From Fusarium oxysporum f. sp. lycopersici 4287 (taxonomy: Eukaryota > Ascomycota > Sordariomycetes > Hypocreales > Nectriaceae), in NCBI RefSeq assembly GCF_000149955.1, contig NC_030988.1, forward strand, positions 391,047 to 455,046: a stretch of 64,000 nt of DNA, read 5' to 3'. The notes beneath the pieces were generated by a model. It worked only from the letters and a program-made list of their open reading frames with translations, made no database searches and had not been told where the DNA came from. Below, piece after piece: positions 21,398-32,386 of the stretch. The translations under genes and the position numbers were made by a program. Position 1 is the first letter of the stretch, and each line of letters opens with the position of its first letter.

Positions 21398-24300
21398 ATG
21401 ACGTCACGACGAGCCCCACCTTCCACCATGCGAACTCGCAACACAATCAGAGTATCGCCTGCATCCGAATCGTCGCAACCTGGTGCTTCAGGTCAAGACC
21501 ACACACCATCCTCAATGTATGACAGTACCACGGTCATCTCTGAAAAGAATACTCTTTTCCTTCCGCAAGAGCTCAAGCTAGGCGGCCCCTCCAATTGGGA
21601 GCAATATTGCCCAGCTCAGAAGGCCATTCTTCGGATCAATGGCCTCGAAGATGCTGTCTTTGGTGATTACCCTCCCGAGGAACAGCAGACTATGGATCAA
21701 AAGATCAGGGCGGCAAAAGCTGCCGTCTCCATCCGAGGTAACTGCACTGGAGAAGCACTCAGTCAACTAGTCGGGATTGAGAATCCCCAGGAGATGTTCA
21801 ACCTTCTCCAGGCCTATTGTATTGGCACGGGCCCAGTTCTTCTGCAGACAACACTTTACCAGTTCATCCGGATCAAAACAAGCTCTTACGAGACAATTCC
21901 ACAATTTAATGTCGACTTTGAACGACTCGTCAAACTTCTCCTCGAGCAGAAAGAACCAATCTCAGATACCCTCAAAAAGGTTGTTTATCTGACTGCCTGC
22001 GAGAACGAGTACCCTGACTGGACTGCCAGACAGCGCGCTCTCCTACGCTCGGAGCATCCGCCAACACTACGATCAATGCAGCAAGATCTCATTGATGAAA
22101 ACAGGTCATCAGATGATGATGACAGTCATGGTACTGCCTCCACGTACTGGGCTCACAGTAAAAAGACTGGAAGGAAGGGCCCGGCCGCAAGAAAGCAAGA
22201 GGCAAGTGGCCGGAGGAGAGGATCTTCAAAGAACCAGCGAGCCGCGAACAAGTCTAGCCAGGAAACCAATCATCGAGTCGGCAAGAACAAGGAACATACC
22301 TGCACGAACTGCAAGAAGAGAGGACATCATGAAAATGATTGTTGGTTCGCCCATAAGGATAAGCGACCCGACTGGGCAGTCCGTCTCGCCAAGGAACTCA
22401 TGGAGCATGATCTTCAACGCGACAGCACCAAGAATCTCCATATCAAGGAATCAAATCACATGACAGTTGAGCGATCTTTTCTGATTCTTGAAGACAGCGT
22501 CTCAGACGAGCTACCTATGGACAATACAGAGACGTGTAAAGTCTCCCTTGATAACATCTCTTCAACCGCAGAATGGCTGTTCGACACAGGTTCATCAGTC
22601 CACATCTGCAACGACCAAAGCCTATTCACAGAACTGCAGCCTGCAACCCGAACGGTCCTCGTTACGGGCGGTGGGAAGGTGTACCCATTCGGTAAGGGGA
22701 CAGTCAAAATTTGCTTCATAAACAAATGGGGTGAGCAGGTCACAATTAACCTCAAAGACACGCTGTTCATCCCTGAGTTTCCGGTAAATGTCATGTCAGG
22801 ACTCAGGCTATACAAGAACGGCGGCTGGATAGACGGGAACGACATGTACGACCCAACAGGAGATGTCTTTGGTCTCCTCCGCATAGGAAGGGACGGTCTG
22901 TACGTGAACACTGAGGTCGGAAAGACTACTGTTTCAAACCAGGCCGTCTCGGAACTCCAGCCAGAACCATGCAATCATCACACTGCTTCATCAAACCAAT
23001 GCCTGAATGTCGACCTTTGGCACCGAAGACTCGGCCATGTTAACGCATATCAGGTGTCACAGACTGCCAAAATGACCAGAGGAATGTACTGTGACGGCCA
23101 CCACGACCATCAGCCTTTCAATTACTGCCTCGCCTGCGACATCGCAAAGGCCCTACGATGGACTCCGCGAAATAAACGGAAACGAGCCTCCAGGGCCGGG
23201 TTCATTCATGTTGACACCTTCAAAGTCAATCCACCGGGCATTAGAGGCGAACGATGGGGAATGATTGCCACAGATGACAGGCATAGAATGAGATGGGCCT
23301 ACACGTTCACGAGGAAGGGGATGGCTTCGGAACTTCTAGGCCAGCTCATCTCCAAGATACGAACTCAGTATGGCATCCGAGTGTACGCAATCCAAATGGA
23401 TGGCGGCTCTGAGCTCTATGGTGCGTCTCTCAAAAACCTCGAGTACACTCACGGCGTCAAGATCATCAAGACGACACCATATACTCCTGAATTTAACGGA
23501 GTTGCTGAGCGCTCTAACCGCATCATCTTTGACAAAGTCAGAGCAACCATGGAATCGGAAAGAATCCCGATAGAGCTCTGGCCATTGGTCCTGGAAGATA
23601 TGGTGCGCAAGACAAACGTGACAGCCACCAGGGCAATTGATGGCCTCACTCCCATGGAAAGCTTTCTCAACGAGGCCTTCCCCGGACAAGACAACAAGCC
23701 GGATCTGTCCGGAGAACGAATCTGCGGCTCACAAGTCACGATACACATACCGCAGGAACGAAGATTGAGATCACACAAGTTTGGCCCAAGAGGAGAGGCT
23801 GGAATCTACCTATGCATGGAAGGTTCACAGATCTACACCTGCTGGGTGCCCTCTCGCAGGAAGGGACATCAGATCGTCCGTTCTGCAAATGTACAATTCT
23901 ACGAAAAGGTTGGGGAGACAGAACTCCTGACCGAAACTGAGCATGATGTTGAGCCGGAAATCCGCAAGAACGGAGCTCCCATCTCAAGCCGGCCACAGTC
24001 CGTCACGGAGCAGACAAAGACTCCAAGGCCACAAAGGTCTGAAGTGAACAATCTTCAGCATGCTGAGGTGCATAATCCTCAGCATGGACAGACGACAACA
24101 TCCATGACATCAGCTAAGCTGCCCGATCTCCGAAAAGAGGTGATCACTGAGCCCAAAACAATGACTGAAGCGCTTCAAGGTCCGCAAAGGGAGCATTGGC
24201 TCAGAGCAATACACAGTGAGCTGCGCAGTCTCCTCACGAAAGGAACTTGGCGCATGCTGGACCGCAACCAAGCTCACAATAGGCCACTTACCGTCAAATG

Positions 24301-25813
24301 GGTATTCAAGGTCAAGAAAAACGAGGACGGCAACCTCGACAAGTTCAAGGCGCGGCTGGTGGTCAGAGGCTTTGAACAACAGTTCGGCTTTGACTACAAC
24401 CAGACCTTTGCCTCTGTTGCCAAAGCGGCGACTTGGAGAATCCTCCTCACCGTTGCTGCCTGTCTTGACTGGGAGATTGAGCAGATGGACGTGTCGACGG
24501 CGTTCCTGGAAGGGGACCTCGAGGAAGAAGTCTTCATCGAAATGCCGGAAGGGCTTGTAGAGTATTTCGACCAACACCCAGAAGACCGTCCGCCAGGATT
24601 CTCAACCGAGAAGATCTGCAAACTGATCAAATCCCTCTATGGACTCAAACAGGCGCCTCGGCAATGGCAAAAGAAGCTGAAGGAGGCCTTGGAATCCCTT
24701 GACTTTCGACAAGTAACGTCTGACACGGCCGTATATCACAATCCCACAACGGGAGTGATCATCATCACATATGTGGATGACTTCCTCATCATGGGCAGCA
24801 ACAAGGAAGCAATCCAAGGGTACAAAGCCCGCCTGGGAGAGATCTTCACAATGACTGATCTCGGTCCCGCCAGCCATTTTCTTGGAGTAAGAATAACCCG
24901 AGACAGGAACTCAAGGCTGATCTACCTTTCCCAGGATGCATATTTTACCAGAATACTGAAGAAATTCGGCTTAGAGGATTGTCGACCGGTCAAGACCCCG
25001 ATGGAGCGAAATTCACTCTCGACACTGCAACCAAGAGACAATGGCGACTCGGCTTCTCCAGAAGAACGAGAAGACTATAGCTCGAAAACCGGCTCGCTGA
25101 TGTATGGAATGACCCAAACCAGACCCGATTTAGCTTTCCTACTCTCGGTACTCTCAAGATACATGTCGAATCCATCACCAACACATTCACGAATGATCAA
25201 AAGAGGTCTCCGCTATCTACAGCAGACAAGAGACCACGGCCTGGTGCTTGGGGGCGTCAAGAAAGATCCTGAATCCGCTTGGAGCATCACAGCTTGGGCC
25301 GACTCGGATTGGAAAGGCGACACTGTTACGGGAAGATCGACGTTTGGATGGCTTGTTCAACTTGAAGGATCTACAGTCTCATGGAGGGCCAAACGGCACG
25401 AAACAGTGGCACTATCGACTACCGAGGCTGAATATACAGCACTCTCCCAGTGTGCCAGAGAATTGGCCTGGACTAGGAACCTCTTCTCTGAACTGCTCCT
25501 TCCGCTACATATGCCTATCCCACTGAACGGCGACAACCAGGGTTCCCTAAAGCTATGCAGAAACCCTGAGCTTCACCAACGGACAAAGCACATTCCGTTA
25601 ACCGAGCACCATATCCGAGAAGAAGTTGAAGCCGGGAATATTGATGTGCAATACGTCAGCACACATGAGCAGGTAGCAGACGGACTCACTAAACCATTGA
25701 ACGCCGTCAGCCACGGTCACTTTCTAGAAGCAATTCGAGTCAGTGCATGTCCGATCGAGGAAGCAGGTCGTATTATTTGGAGTACTGAAGTCCACGATGA
25801 CTCTGTGCCCTGA
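21398..25813 (+). CDS. Copia gag-pol polyprotein, intact
   Basis: 1471 residues in one frame. Gag occupies about 1-300, with a CCHC zinc knuckle at 302-315 (CTNCKKRGHHENDC). The aspartic protease has DTGS at 397-400. Integrase shows the HHCC finger (HRRLGH near 542, CLAC near 577) and catalytic D606, D668 and E704. Reverse transcriptase spans about 940-1190 with YVDD at 1125-1128. RNase H spans about 1295-1430 with ADSDW, TEAEY and NGDNQ. The order protease-integrase-RT-RNase H is that of Ty1/Copia. Gag and Pol are made as one polyprotein with no frameshift between them. No stop or missing catalytic residue is seen, so the element could be active. Confidence 0.97.
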   Translation: MTSRRAPPSTMRTRNTIRVSPASESSQPGASGQDHTPSSMYDSTTVISEKNTLFLPQELKLGGPSNWEQYCPAQKAILRINGLEDAVFGDYPPEEQQTMDQKIRAAKAAVSIRGNCTGEALSQLVGIENPQEMFNLLQAYCIGTGPVLLQTTLYQFIRIKTSSYETIPQFNVDFERLVKLLLEQKEPISDTLKKVVYLTACENEYPDWTARQRALLRSEHPPTLRSMQQDLIDENRSSDDDDSHGTASTYWAHSKKTGRKGPAARKQEASGRRRGSSKNQRAANKSSQETNHRVGKNKEHTCTNCKKRGHHENDCWFAHKDKRPDWAVRLAKELMEHDLQRDSTKNLHIKESNHMTVERSFLILEDSVSDELPMDNTETCKVSLDNISSTAEWLFDTGSSVHICNDQSLFTELQPATRTVLVTGGGKVYPFGKGTVKICFINKWGEQVTINLKDTLFIPEFPVNVMSGLRLYKNGGWIDGNDMYDPTGDVFGLLRIGRDGLYVNTEVGKTTVSNQAVSELQPEPCNHHTASSNQCLNVDLWHRRLGHVNAYQVSQTAKMTRGMYCDGHHDHQPFNYCLACDIAKALRWTPRNKRKRASRAGFIHVDTFKVNPPGIRGERWGMIATDDRHRMRWAYTFTRKGMASELLGQLISKIRTQYGIRVYAIQMDGGSELYGASLKNLEYTHGVKIIKTTPYTPEFNGVAERSNRIIFDKVRATMESERIPIELWPLVLEDMVRKTNVTATRAIDGLTPMESFLNEAFPGQDNKPDLSGERICGSQVTIHIPQERRLRSHKFGPRGEAGIYLCMEGSQIYTCWVPSRRKGHQIVRSANVQFYEKVGETELLTETEHDVEPEIRKNGAPISSRPQSVTEQTKTPRPQRSEVNNLQHAEVHNPQHGQTTTSMTSAKLPDLRKEVITEPKTMTEALQGPQREHWLRAIHSELRSLLTKGTWRMLDRNQAHNRPLTVKWVFKVKKNEDGNLDKFKARLVVRGFEQQFGFDYNQTFASVAKAATWRILLTVAACLDWEIEQMDVSTAFLEGDLEEEVFIEMPEGLVEYFDQHPEDRPPGFSTEKICKLIKSLYGLKQAPRQWQKKLKEALESLDFRQVTSDTAVYHNPTTGVIIITYVDDFLIMGSNKEAIQGYKARLGEIFTMTDLGPASHFLGVRITRDRNSRLIYLSQDAYFTRILKKFGLEDCRPVKTPMERNSLSTLQPRDNGDSASPEEREDYSSKTGSLMYGMTQTRPDLAFLLSVLSRYMSNPSPTHSRMIKRGLRYLQQTRDHGLVLGGVKKDPESAWSITAWADSDWKGDTVTGRSTFGWLVQLEGSTVSWRAKRHETVALSTTEAEYTALSQCARELAWTRNLFSELLLPLHMPIPLNGDNQGSLKLCRNPELHQRTKHIPLTEHHIREEVEAGNIDVQYVSTHEQVADGLTKPLNAVSHGHFLEAIRVSACPIEEAGRIIWSTEVHDDSVP

Positions 25814-25833
25814 AGACAAGGTGGATGGGGGCG

Positions 25834-26027
25834 TGTTGGAAAATCCGGGAATCCCCTTCCCTTCAGGATTCAGACTGTTAGTCTGAAAGTCCTAGATTTA
25901 AAGTTCAAAGTCCTAGATACAATCATCTAGAGATATAAACCCGAGAATAACTCTCAGCTCAATAATGAACAACCAAGTTTCATAAAAATACATTTTCACC
26001 CAGCACTACTGCGCAATATAAACAACA
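25834..26027 (+). repeat. 3' LTR of Copia copy 1
   Basis: 194 bases, identical by eye to the 5' LTR. It starts 20 bases after the gag-pol stop codon. Confidence 0.95.
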
Positions 26028-26032
26028 GTAAA

Positions 26033-27590
26033 AGCAGAACGAATGCTTCTTTGCAAGATCGCTTCGGGGGACGAACTGGCACCAGCTTGGAGTAAGTAGA
26101 ATATGAGTTATGTTATTATAATTAAATCTATGGGGAAGTATCCTATAACTAATCATAATGAATACATGTCCTTAGATAAGACTGTATAAGGATAGTGAAT
26201 TAGCTAATAATATACTTTCGTTATGTTAAAATTATTTGCCTTATATAACTGCCTTTTTAATATGAAAGTACTTATAGGTATATATTAATAATAAATCTTA
26301 TATAGGCTGTTGACATTGGCTTTAAGTAATAATTAATAATACTATATTAAGTGTGAGCATATCAACAACCTACACAACAGACTAATCCTTTATCCGGTTG
26401 GGTCATGCAGGGTAGACAAGGCCCAAGGTTCCTTGGTCAGTGTCTACTTACCTCATATCTCTATTGTGTCGTAAGTTGAGCTCGCATTTATCCTTAACCC
26501 GACTCTACTGGGCAATCCGCCCCTAAACAGAACAGGGAAGGATAAGTAATCTAAAGCAATTAAGCCGAGTCCCTAAAACGATGCTTTCAAACTTAAGTTT
26601 CCTTGGACCAGAGGCTCAGATACATCATGATAAGAGACAGTCGGTATAAGACAGAGCGCCGCGCGTAGCATATTGTACTGTACTATATTGCATAGTCTAC
26701 TCCAAAATTCCTCACCCCTTGTGAACGACGTAATGTATGGGCAATATTGTCGGCATGTTAGGGGTTCGGCTGACTGATGAGGGATCGAAATCGCAATCGC
26801 TCATGTCTTTATATTGAGCAAAGTATCCAAGTCTGTAAAGAGTCCTTTCAACATTCAGATCGGAAACACGACAGCATAGATCCATCTAGGGCAGCCTCTG
26901 ACCTGCCGGGGCCAGGGGCTTGAGTTGTTACAGAGAGGTCTTGCATGCTTATTCAGCAAGCCATAATTTTTATTTACTGTAAGATACGAGAAGTACTTTG
27001 CATAATATCAGCCTATGAGAAAAGCACAATGCTAATCCTGGCAGTATGATTCGCATAGTGGTTAGGCATGGGCTCGGTACCTTATGTCTTTTCATAATCG
27101 CAGCGAGTTTGGCATTGGTATCCTCTAATCACAGCGACGTCAAAGTTAATGTACCTATATGTAATAGCAACGGATGGTGAAAAGATTAAGGAGGCTAAGA
27201 TGGTGGTATAGCTGCTAAGCCTGATGGTATTGATGATTCTCGTGGCAGCTCGTACATGTTGGTAACATATTAAATCTAAATTGATTTCAACAACGTATAA
27301 CGTAACATTGACCTGAGGAGGTAAGCGCATGAACTGCGAAATCTCGCCTCCTTCCGCCTGGAGGGTCGTGTTGTGGTGATACATGCCTAGGCGGCTCTAT
27401 TGGGCTCGGTGTATCCGCCATACCAATATCTCGAGAGCTGTCAGAGCTAGAGAACCATTGTAGAAGTCAGTAGCATAGATGTTAGTCTATTTAGGGACTA
27501 TGAGTCGATAAATTTCGTACTTAGCGAAAGTAATTTCACTTAGTTACTAGCGGGTCTACTTTACTTGCAGTGATGGAGGGCATAGTTGCT
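26033..27590. other. AT-rich gene-poor stretch
   Basis: No supported gene. Bases 26033-26115 contain an open continuation of the coiled-coil gene's frame on the minus strand. The rest is strongly AT-rich in its first 350 bases. Confidence 0.45.
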
Positions 27591-28373
27591 TCATAGCCAG
27601 GATGTACATGTTGACGCCAAGCTAGACATATCCTTACGATGACTATTCGTGGTATGCAAATATGACGCCCTATTGAGGCAAGTCACTATTATGACTGGTT
27701 GTGACTCATTTTCCTCCCCTGAGTCTGGCGGTTGATTTATGACCCGACTGAATCCGCATTCGAATCCCGGAGGAAGGTCTTTTAGTTCGTGTTTCTTCCA
27801 ACAACATGTGTTGATCAGATCACTGTACATGGTTATTGGAACCAGTAAGCTTACATCATGCGCAAGCTCGTGATGTGAATGCGATTCTGCCAGTAAGGTT
27901 GGCCGGATGTTACGTTTGCCAAGTGACTGGTGCATCAAGCCCAATGTGAAAACATATACAGAATCGAAGTTATGCGTTAATGTGATAGTTTCCGCGTTTC
28001 TTTTGTAATTCAACCACAAGCCGTCACCTGGAACCCTCCGAAGAAGGAAGGTGGTACAGGGATTTCGGTCCTGCTGATCATTGCATCCATAGTCGGCGAG
28101 AAGGTAGTCGATGTCCTGTAGCATCTCTGCCATGGGATCTCGTGACCTAATAGCTGGCTTTCGTCTAAGGCTTGCGCTAGCACGCGGTAAAGGAGGCGGA
28201 GGGAGGCCTCTTTGGCTGCCCTTAGTTACAGCAAGTGCTTCCGTTCTGGGTTTGAGTGGATTGGCTCGGCCTGGTTCAATGTATGATGGCGGCGGGAACA
28301 TTGCCTTGCAAAAGCCATGGCCTTCGCCCGTTGGCGGCAAAGCACCTTTGAAAAGATTGAAGTGCATGACCAT
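27591..28373 (-). CDS. Hypothetical protein, 260 residues
   Basis: An uninterrupted frame from ATG 28373. The N-terminal third is Pro/Arg-rich (RGLPPPPLPRASASLRRK). The rest alternates hydrophobic and charged segments (MLQDIDYLLADYG, DSVYVFTLGLMHQSLG, DVSLLVPITMYSDLINTCC) and looks folded. No transmembrane helix, signal peptide or known family is seen. It stands alone among repeats. It could be a real orphan gene, or an exon of a longer one. Confidence 0.4.
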   Translation of the reverse strand: MVMHFNLFKGALPPTGEGHGFCKAMFPPPSYIEPGRANPLKPRTEALAVTKGSQRGLPPPPLPRASASLRRKPAIRSRDPMAEMLQDIDYLLADYGCNDQQDRNPCTTFLLRRVPGDGLWLNYKRNAETITLTHNFDSVYVFTLGLMHQSLGKRNIRPTLLAESHSHHELAHDVSLLVPITMYSDLINTCCWKKHELKDLPPGFECGFSRVINQPPDSGEENESQPVIIVTCLNRASYLHTTNSHRKDMSSLASTCTSWL

Positions 28374-30060
28374 AGTGTGAGGGCAATTACTTTGAACGCG
28401 GTATTTTCATAAACCTTGTCAATGCATCTTATATAGAATCGGCACCTCTCGCTATCGTGCTTGGCTATATTGGGGCGCAATATCCAAGCTTGGTCACTCT
28501 AAGAATAGGAAGATTATAGTGTGACAGTCTTGCCCTTACGCATATGCGTCGCTACTCCTACCGATTGTGAGATTCTGATTATAAGCCGACATGTATTACT
28601 GCAGCTACTAGTACGGTGCTAACCAGGGACTGTGAGACGAAACAAAGAGGTGAGTATTTAAAAATCCGCAACTTTTAATCGTATGAACTTGGAAACTACG
28701 TCAATCAATTTAGAGTAGCGACGATGTGTTTATTATATGAAGGAATAATATAAAATAAAAATACATACCTATTAATGTCTGGTACTGGATGATTCAGTTA
28801 TAAGAATACTATCACAAGCCATATTTGTAATATGTTGATGATAGTACAGGTCATAAGGGCTCCTAATGCTGAATCCCGCCACATGCTAGATATCTTCGCC
28901 AGAGGTGTTTAAGATGTAGAAGATTAGAACATGCTGCTGTCGGTCCAAATGGACCATCCACTCACAGAAGCACATGATTCAATATTTGGAGCTATCGTGG
29001 CTTATACTAATAACGGTTGGATCTGATGAACCATGATTAATCGCAGTGACTGAGTTATGGGGCGCGCCAACAGAGGCCGAGGCACCCCTAGCTGTTGTCA
29101 GCTGTAGCAGATGTGTTACCCGGGGTTATATGGGGTCCGGTCGGCTGCTTGCAGCAAACTCTGTGGGTTACTTACAGAGGGGTGATTGAAATGGAGAGCT
29201 ATAATTGGTCCAGGCTGAATAAAGCCCGATTTTCCCTGCCCATCAGGTTGAACGGTATAATTATGGATAGCCAATGAAATGTGTTGTGGTCAAGATGTGA
29301 GGGAGGTTAGGATCCCTGTAGTTAGCACAGGTAGCTAATAACAACCCTATTCACAAGAGGCGTTTGTCATACAGTCTTGTTTATCTCTAAAAGAGGGTTA
29401 AAACATTATATGACCCTTCTATTTTGGGAAAAGAAGATTGTTTAGCCAAAATGCCCTGACAATTACCCGACGGTTTAACAGTAACCGACCCATTATCTCA
29501 GCGCTAGTAGTGGGAAGGGTCTGGTCTACCTACTTGCACAGCCCATCAAGGCAGGGCCATGCATGTGTAAGACGTGAACCGGCACCTACCGTACGAAAAC
29601 TTCTATCCTACCGGCTGAATTTTTCATAGCTATCTGCAAAGTCAGAACAAGGTTACTTCCGACATCAGTTCAAGGGGTGTGTTTCACAGCTTGCAGAAGA
29701 TGCCCCACTTAAAATTATTCGAGCTAAATTATCTAACGATTCATCTTACGCTGGTATGCTTAATGACTTTTCATAATTAACTAGAAAGAGTTTGTTGTAA
29801 CGTGGCCAAGAACTGACTCCCCTTTGACTACTAAGCATGGTTGGTAGATCTCTGTACATCGCCGAATTACTTGACTTGACTCTGAAGGTAGGGAACGCAC
29901 CACTTTTCTAACAATGTTGCAGTACTAACATGTAAATAATTGATTAAAGAAACAGGTCCTTTATATTTCATGGTTGATATAGGTGGAACTAAGTTTTCAT
30001 TTTAACCAAAGTAATTGCCCAATTGACATTCTTCTTACCACCGTCATCCGATTTCTGTCA
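28374..30060. other. Gene-poor stretch
   Basis: Only frames under about 85 codons with no motifs. I see no tRNA and no terminal repeats. Confidence 0.5.
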
Positions 30061-30264
30061 GAGGTTCTCGTACCATGCCTTCCCCTTTATCGGCAGATGT
30101 TTGTGATTGTGGCATGGCCTGGGTCCAGCCATTGGTTGCTTGCTTCTTCTGTTGCAATTCTTTCCCGCCTCAGCGTTTCTACATTTAAGGAGCGGGCCAT
30201 ATTCATGGCCGCTTTTCGTGCCGCAGTGGGGACATGTCCAGGTAATATCGGGTATGGTGCACAT
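30058..30264 (-). CDS. Small Cys-rich protein (zinc-ribbon-like)
   Basis: From the ATG at 30264 the frame encodes 68 residues beginning MCTIPDITWTCPHCGTKSGH, with further Cys at about positions 28, 36 and 50 and a HxH pair. The CxxC followed by spaced Cys/His suggests a metal-binding fold. Small proteins of this style, starting near MC with a CxxC, are common but uncharacterised in fungal genomes. An in-frame upstream extension to 30384 adds 40 residues but looks like leader. No secretion signal is present. Confidence 0.45.
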   Translation of the reverse strand: MCTIPDITWTCPHCGTKSGHEYGPLLKCRNAEAGKNCNRRSKQPMAGPRPCHNHKHLPIKGKAWYENL

Positions 30265-30702
30265 GTTTGTTGCTGGTTGAGTGTATAACACGGTATGCAC
30301 ACTATAGAGCTTTTTGAAGGGTTGACAAGGTAGATGGAAGTTGTTTGGGTATAAAGATATGTGAAAATAGGATATATTGAACAAAGGCGTTGACCTATAG
30401 GTAATATGGGTTATCCGCTTTGATGTATGTGGAGGACACTGAGCATCTGGTTAAGGGGCAAGTCGGGCCAGGTGGTGCCCTCCTTATGTTTTTTTATCTT
30501 ACACTTCAATTGCGGCTTTGCCTAATAACGATCCGTCCTGCACACCCCACAGGAACAGCCTCTCTTAAAGAGATGGTAAAATATACTTAAAGTAATTATA
30601 GCGGTTAAGAGTGGCCTTGAGACCGAGAGTGGATATTTAGTCTATATAGGTTCTTCTAGAAAGCTGTATCAGAGGCCCATCTCGGATGGCAACGAAAATG
30701 TC

Positions 30703-32386
30703 TCACAATTGGTATTGGTCAACAATACGACGTCCATTTATAGCATCCGAGCTTCCGCCTCCTATGTTACTGCTATGATCACGCCGGATCTTAAAATGGT
30801 AGACTGTCTTTGCTAATGTTAGACTCATCTCAAGATAAGCCAGATTCTTCCCAACACATCCCCGGGGACCTGCAGAGAAAGTCATGAATGCACTTTCAGC
30901 TAAATAGATACTCTCAGGAGAATCACTACACTCATCCTTCTCATCGACAATCTACCGTTCAGGACGAAACTCGAATGGCTCAGGATACATATCAGGATCG
31001 TGATGCATGCAGTAGGATACAATGCTGGCCTTCGTGCCCTCCGGGATATATCTCCCGCCAACAACAATGCCACCTGTTGCACCTCTGGAGCAATATCAGT
31101 CGGAACAGGAGGACTCATGCGCATTGTCCCTTGAATGAAAGCTCGAAGATATTGGCTAGAATGAAGGGCAGCGCCACCCTGGATGCCGCCTACACTGGAA
31201 AAGGCAGCTCTCGATTCCTTCGCATGCTTCTCTTGTGCATGAGGGTTTCGCGTTAGGTAGAAGAAAGCAGCAGCGAGACCTATGGCAGACGTGTCAGAGC
31301 CGGCGATGATGAGAGACCCACTCTCATTGAAGACTTCTTCGTTGCTACATCCCTTTCCAGTTTCCAGGTCCAGGGCCAGGATGAGATATTGGAAAAGGCC
31401 TTTCTACTCTCAGTATCTGATTTACATCGTGCTTGCATCTCATCTTCGATTTGAGCTCTCTTAGTAAAGCATTCCTCAACAAATGTTTACCACTTGCTCA
31501 TTGCTGGAGGTGCTGCTGCTGCGAGAAGATAGTCCAAGCCTCGAGGTTTAAGTCATGCCCAGAGGGAAGTACAAGGGGAGTAGCCAATCTAAACATCATG
31601 AATTAGCAGGAGCCTCACCCATGATATCCCATAACTTACTGGATGAATAGTGGACGTAAAGACTAATCGCTGGGATGTGCCGTAGCTCTCTATCACGTTC
31701 TTTCGTACCAAAGGATTCACCGAAAAATAAATCCCCCAGAGTATCAAAGACAAGTCGATCAGCCCATCGAGCCATGTGCAATGAGCAGGACCATTGCCTC
31801 TTTCGAATTTCCTCTTTGAGTAACTCAATCCATCGATCGATGTTGGAATGAATGAAGGGTTCAGTGGAGCGCAGTGCCTTATCGGAGAAGGCATGGTTCA
31901 TGGCGCGCCTCTTTCGAGCATGTGTTGCGTTGTCGATACTAATCCAAGTCGTCATAACGTGGACATTACAATGGTATACTTTGTAGCATACCGCCTCTTT
32001 GACATTCGCCTTATTATTGTAGATTGTTTTAAGGCCACTAGGAGTATTTATCAAGACACTATTCGGGGTGATGCGAAAGGTTAGGCTTGAAAGAGCATGT
32101 ATTAGTACTAGAGGAGATAGTTTAGAAAGGACATATAGTATTTACCATAGTTCATAGTATTTACCATATTTCATAGTATTTACCATATTTCATATATGCC
32201 AATCCTATCTAGAAGTGTAGCAATATCCTGGAACGCTGAGATCCATGACCAAAAGGGGCCTGGATACTTAGATAGTGGGTGCAAGTAGAGTCTGTACCAC
32301 ACAATTGCTGCACTATAAATAGTTGATACAAAGACAGTTCCTGACAGAATCATCTGTAGGGAAGAGTCAGTTATCATCGCGGTCAT
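30703..32386 (-). pseudogene. Cytochrome P450 monooxygenase, decayed
   Basis: Pieces of a microsomal P450 lie in order on the minus strand. They are an ATG at 32386 with a membrane anchor and YRLYLHPLSKYPGPFW (proline hinge), a middle part to about 31600 with HARKRRAMNHAFSDKALR, the I-helix AGSDTSA near 31279-31303, SPPVPTDIAPEV near 31100, and the haem-binding loop [14 protein letters not shown] near 30839-30881. Defects include a frame change within VALLLAG/IVVGGRYIPEG near 31070, and TAG replacing the Trp codon after FEFRPER near 30962, a change in RIP context. A 19-base repeat interrupts the N-terminal part. Some frame changes could be introns, but the Trp-to-stop change cannot. The substrate is unknown. 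Confidence 0.85.
32135..32191. repeat. 19-base tandem repeat, 3 units
   Basis: Three consecutive units of ATAGTATTTACCATATTTC, the first with one mismatch, inside the N-terminal part of the P450 pseudogene. Confidence 0.95.

Larger units (their letters stand above)
21130..26027 (+). mobile_element. Complete Copia (Ty1-type) LTR retrotransposon, copy 1
   Basis: Two 194-base LTRs (21130-21323 and 25834-26027) appear identical base for base and begin TG and end CA. The element is flanked by the 5-base duplication GTAAA (21125-21129 and 26028-26032). A 12-base primer-binding site follows the 5' LTR, and a purine-rich tract (about 25818-25833) precedes the 3' LTR. One intact gag-pol frame fills the interior. 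Identical LTRs mean recent insertion. A second copy lies inverted at 52659-57554. Confidence 0.98.

Noticed and set aside
27745..27775. Reverse-strand B-box-like GATTCGAATGC
   Set aside because: Lies inside the 260-residue frame and no cloverleaf can be formed.
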